This document shows positions 61,319 through 64,000 of a stretch of 64,000 bases of DNA, in pieces. The notes under the pieces are model-generated. The model worked only from the letters and a program-made list of their open reading frames with translations. It was not told the origin of the DNA and searched no databases. Made by a program: the position numbers and the translations under genes. The stretch is from Pelodictyon phaeoclathratiforme BU-1 (GTDB lineage: Bacteria; Bacteroidota; Chlorobiia; Chlorobiales; Chlorobiaceae): positions 2,556,501-2,620,500 of the forward strand of contig NC_011060.1 in the NCBI RefSeq assembly GCF_000020645.1. Reading direction: 5' to 3'. Positions within the stretch are counted from its first letter, which is position 1. Every line of letters begins with the position of its first letter.

Positions 61319-62620
61319 TCAAACCTGAAGGCTGTCAAGCAGGTCAAAAAAGTTCGGAAACGAAACACCTACCACATCAATATCAGAGAGATCAATAGGG
61401 CAACCTGTAGCCTTGCCCGCAATGGCAAAGCTCATGGCAATCCTGTGATCATCAAAACTGTCGATCACCACCGTTCCTGACGGGGTTATCCTGCGCCCCT
61501 TGACCACGAAACCGTCTGGATACTGCTCACAATCAAAACCAAGACGCTGAAGATTGACCACAAGAGCATCGATCCGGTCACTCTCTTTCGTTCTTAGCTC
61601 GGCAGCATTATGCAGCTCAAACCGGCCTGAAGCAAAGGCAGAAAGAACCGCAAGCATCGGTATTTCATCAATGATAAAGGCAACAAGTTGCGGGTCAGTG
61701 ATCAGAAGGGGTTCAAGAGCCGCATGGTTTTCGACAAGAATGTCCCCGATTGTTTCGCCACCGATCACCCGCTGGTTTTCAATCGTCAAACAAGCCCCGG
61801 CATCAGTCAGAATATTGAGAAACGCCGCACGTGTCGGATTGAGACAAACATCCCTGATGATAATTTCCGAACCTCGGGCAAGCAGACCAAGTGCAACGAT
61901 AAAGCAGGCGGCGGAAGGATCTGCAGGAATATAGAAGGGTTTTGCCGCAACTGTTTTTCTGCCCGGCACCACAATAACCCGTTCGCCATCCTGCTCAAAA
62001 CTGTCGAGACCGAGCATCACTTCGGTATGGTCACGCGAACGCACGGACTCAATAATCCTCGATTCTCCGTCAGCATGAAGAGCGGCAAAAGCCACCAGTG
62101 ACTTCACCTGCGCAGAAGGAACCGGTAAACGGTAGTTGATCGGCTTCAGCTCTTTGCTTCCCTTGATGCAAATCGGCGCTGTTCCGGAAGGCGAAAGCTG
62201 CAGATCGGCGCCCATCTGCCGCAAAGGGTCGGCCACCCTTTTCATGGGCCGCTTCATCAATGAACTGTCGCCAATCAACTCGCTGGCAAAGGGCTGGGCA
62301 GCAAGAATGCCGGCAAACATGCGCATGGTACTTCCTGAATTATTGCACATCAGCGGAGCAGAGGGTGGCTGAAAACTCCATAACCCTTTTGATTCGATTA
62401 TGACCTGCCGGACAGTGCGACCATCAGCACCTTCAAGCAGCTCCTGCCGAAGCGTGATACCGGCATCTTTCAGCACACCAAGGGTTGACTGATTATCAAA
62501 TCCGCCGGAAAAATTCATAATCTCTGTAGTGCCTTCCGACAACGCACCGATAAGCGCCGCACGATGGGAGATCGATTTATCGGGCGGTAATGCTGTTACT
62601 TCACCTTTGAACACTCTCAT
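61319..62620 (-). CDS. aroA: 3-phosphoshikimate 1-carboxyvinyltransferase (EPSP synthase)
   Basis: 433 residues from ATG 62620; the frame continues upstream to a TTG at 62644 that collides with the rpsU terminator. Motifs: LPPDKSISHRAALIGAL, MCNNSGSTMRMFAGIL, VPSAQVKSLVAFAALHADGES, ELRTKESDRIDAL and DDHRIAMSFAIAG. It joins shikimate-3-phosphate and PEP in aromatic amino acid synthesis. Convergent with the hydrolase gene. Confidence 0.95.
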   Translation of the reverse strand: MRVFKGEVTALPPDKSISHRAALIGALSEGTTEIMNFSGGFDNQSTLGVLKDAGITLRQELLEGADGRTVRQVIIESKGLWSFQPPSAPLMCNNSGSTMRMFAGILAAQPFASELIGDSSLMKRPMKRVADPLRQMGADLQLSPSGTAPICIKGSKELKPINYRLPVPSAQVKSLVAFAALHADGESRIIESVRSRDHTEVMLGLDSFEQDGERVIVVPGRKTVAAKPFYIPADPSAACFIVALGLLARGSEIIIRDVCLNPTRAAFLNILTDAGACLTIENQRVIGGETIGDILVENHAALEPLLITDPQLVAFIIDEIPMLAVLSAFASGRFELHNAAELRTKESDRIDALVVNLQRLGFDCEQYPDGFVVKGRRITPSGTVVIDSFDDHRIAMSFAIAGKATGCPIDLSDIDVVGVSFPNFFDLLDSLQV

Positions 62621-62642
62621 GAGTCGCTGGATTGGTGTTGAC

Positions 62643-62673
62643 AAAAAAAAAGCAACTCCCGTGAAGGAGCTGC
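62643..62673 (-). terminator. Rho-independent terminator of rpsU
   Basis: On the minus strand GCAGCTCC / GGAGTTGC pairs (one G-T) with a six-base loop, followed by nine T. It lies 29 bases after the rpsU stop. Confidence 0.9.
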
Positions 62674-62701
62674 CTGAGCATAACTGTTTCGACCGGAATG
62701 A

Positions 62702-62899
62702 TCATGAATTGCGTTCTTCATTTGCCCTCTGCGCCCTGCGCCTGCTTCTCGAACGCTTCAAACGACCATCCACCGAAGGTTTAACAAAGTATGCGTTTGC
62801 ACGAAACTCCTTTAAAACACCTGCACGCTCGTACTTCTTCTTGAAGCGTTTCAGCATTTTATCGATCGATTCATTATCATTTATCTGCACACTAACCAA
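62702..62899 (-). CDS. rpsU: 30S ribosomal protein S21
   Basis: 65 residues: VQINDNESIDKMLKRFKKKYERAGVLKEFRANAYFVKPS, then a basic Arg-rich end (LKRSRSRRRAQRANEERN), the S21 pattern. S21 binds the 30S platform near the anti-Shine-Dalgarno. Own terminator; aroA follows. Confidence 0.95.
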   Translation of the reverse strand: MVSVQINDNESIDKMLKRFKKKYERAGVLKEFRANAYFVKPSVDGRLKRSRSRRRAQRANEERNS

Positions 62900-62924
62900 T
62901 GTAAATTCACCCCCTTTTAAAAGA

Positions 62925-63566
62925 TCAACGTCTAAGCTTTAGTTTAATGAGATCTGTAACACTTTCTGAATTTTTTCCATTCGCAGGGTTCATCTGCACA
63001 TTTTCAAGGAGCTGTTTTTTGCCACTTTTGCAAAATTCAACAATAATGACAAAGGCACCGCTTCCTGTCGCCTGTTTTTCTCTGACCACCCCAACCTCTC
63101 CAAGGGCCTGATGGTAGAGCGCATCTCCCTTGGCGTAGATACCATGCGGGGAGTAGACCTGGCACTCTTCGACCTTCAGCTCACCCGGACTGACCTCCCG
63201 ATCAATCTGTATCTGCCAGTCCTTGAGCAAATAGACCTGATTACAGTCGGAACAGCGAATCCAGTACTGGTTTTCGGCTGCAGGCGGCAGCTCTCCCGTT
63301 CCATTCTTGCCCCCTTTGGGCTTTTTGACAGCAACAGCCGTCAGCAAATCATCATCTTTCGGCTTGTCACTCGGCATCCATTCGCCGACAAAGACCTTCT
63401 CTGTAATCTGACCGCATCCTTCACAGAAGCAAGCCTTGATCTTACCCTCCAAAATGAACTGCCTTTTTTTGGACTCTACCTTCATAGCATATTGCTGGTT
63501 GTTAACCCGGCTCAGAGCCGTCTGGATTTTCGCTTCTCTCCTCCCCGAAATTGTTTCCGGCTTCAT
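62925..63566 (-). CDS. Zinc-ribbon-like protein of unknown function
   Basis: 213 residues. Two pairs of Cys suited to a zinc site: CFCEGCGQITEKVF near residue 47 and CSDCNQVYLL near 103. The C-terminal part has the beta pattern VYSPHGIYAKGDALYHQALGEVGVVREKQ...FVIIVEFCKSGKKQL, like small SH3/CarD-like barrels. Family not recognised; probably conserved in green sulfur bacteria. 25 bases upstream of rpsU on the same strand. Confidence 0.7.
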   Translation of the reverse strand: MKPETISGRREAKIQTALSRVNNQQYAMKVESKKRQFILEGKIKACFCEGCGQITEKVFVGEWMPSDKPKDDDLLTAVAVKKPKGGKNGTGELPPAAENQYWIRCSDCNQVYLLKDWQIQIDREVSPGELKVEECQVYSPHGIYAKGDALYHQALGEVGVVREKQATGSGAFVIIVEFCKSGKKQLLENVQMNPANGKNSESVTDLIKLKLRR

Positions 63567-63667
63567 GGCGCAATATAGTGCATCGCACCTGAAAAAAAAG
63601 AGGAATGTTCAGGAGTGCTTAATTAAGGAAATCCCTTCAAAAAAACAACCAGATAATGCAACAGCGC

Positions 63668-64000
63668 TCACTTATGGGTCAATGCATCAATAAGATCTGA
63701 TTTTGTAAGCAATTGCAAGCGTCCATCAGACAAACTTATCAGCACTCCGGATGCACTTTGCTGCAGTTTATCGGATAATTCCGAAATCGTTGCATCAAGC
63801 CGACATACCGGAAAAGGCCTCTCCATAAAACCGACAACCTTTGCATTCATGGCATCATCGTTTTCTATAAGAATGGAGAGGATCTTGTTTTCACTGATAC
63901 TGCCAATCGGAGCGTTATAGGATACGATCGGAAGCTGGGAGACATCGCTCTGCTTCATCATCTCAAAGACTTCGGCAAGCGTATTTTCCGGATAGGCAAA
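63668..64000 (-). CDS. CBS-domain pair at the end of a PLP-type cystathionine beta-synthase, partial
   Basis: The frame is open from the right edge to the stop at 63668 (110 codons). It encodes the second half of one CBS domain (EVFEMMKQSDVSQLPIVSYNAPIGSISENKILSIL) and a second one (VVGFMERPFPVCRLDATISELSDKLQQSASGVLISLSDGRLQLLTKSDLIDAL). This ending is typical of bacterial cystathionine beta-synthase/cysteine synthase with regulatory CBS domains. The catalytic part is beyond the window, so this identity is probable, not proven. Confidence 0.7.
   Translation of the reverse strand, partial: FAYPENTLAEVFEMMKQSDVSQLPIVSYNAPIGSISENKILSILIENDDAMNAKVVGFMERPFPVCRLDATISELSDKLQQSASGVLISLSDGRLQLLTKSDLIDALTHK

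Overview
The window looks like a piece of a green sulfur bacterium chromosome (Chlorobiaceae, Chlorobium/Pelodictyon type). The main reasons are two chlorosome envelope proteins (a CsmB/CsmF-family protein at 1748-1975 and a CsmE-like protein at 55077-55334) and a group 3b-type [NiFe] hydrogenase/sulfhydrogenase operon. No rRNA, tRNA or CRISPR array was seen.

Layout. Positions 1-14 kb carry mostly leftward envelope genes: lipoproteins, two different L,D-transpeptidases, an NlpC/P60 hydrolase, a CapA-like protein, and an MBOAT O-acetyltransferase flanked by two SGNH hydrolases, which looks like a module for acetylating a surface polymer. Positions 14.8-18 kb hold the oxidative pentose phosphate set (pgl, zwf, gnd). 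Positions 18-27 kb hold general housekeeping genes: a glycosyltransferase, YbaK, a beta-barrel protein, a patatin, an aldehyde dehydrogenase, TerC with a universal stress protein, a TrmH-type methyltransferase and a small methyltransferase. At 27.5-33 kb there is a U32 protease-family protein and the hyhBGSL-like hydrogenase operon. Positions 51.3-64 kb return to core genes: FKBP, MscS, a protoporphyrinogen-oxidase-like protein, gamma carbonic anhydrase, csmE, an AraC regulator, lptB, an HD hydrolase, aroA, rpsU and a CBS-domain enzyme. An IS630 element sits just after csmE.

The stretch 33.7-51.2 kb is an accessory island full of broken genes. It contains at least seven toxin-antitoxin modules or remnants. 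In five of them the toxin is truncated, frameshifted or interrupted by a stop, while the antitoxin is open in four and nearly so in the fifth. It also holds pieces of DUF4143 ATPases, pieces of a DUF4011/DUF3320-type helicase, two orphan 3' ends of hydrogenase large-subunit genes, an AAA ATPase + DUF4276 pair that resembles two-gene phage defence systems, and an IS1380 element inserted in a duplicated FKBP 3' end.

The most notable signal in the island is an integron-type gene cassette on the minus strand (43666 to 42767). It has a well-formed attC site whose R'' core is the exact reverse complement of the core at the far end of the cassette, carries two overlapping genes (a HEPN-like protein and an unknown protein), and lies just downstream of a relic of an integron-integrase-type C-terminus. 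A second copy of that relic lies on the other side of a broken vapBC module. Chromosomal integron remains with the integrase reading towards the cassettes would explain why this island has collected so many TA modules.
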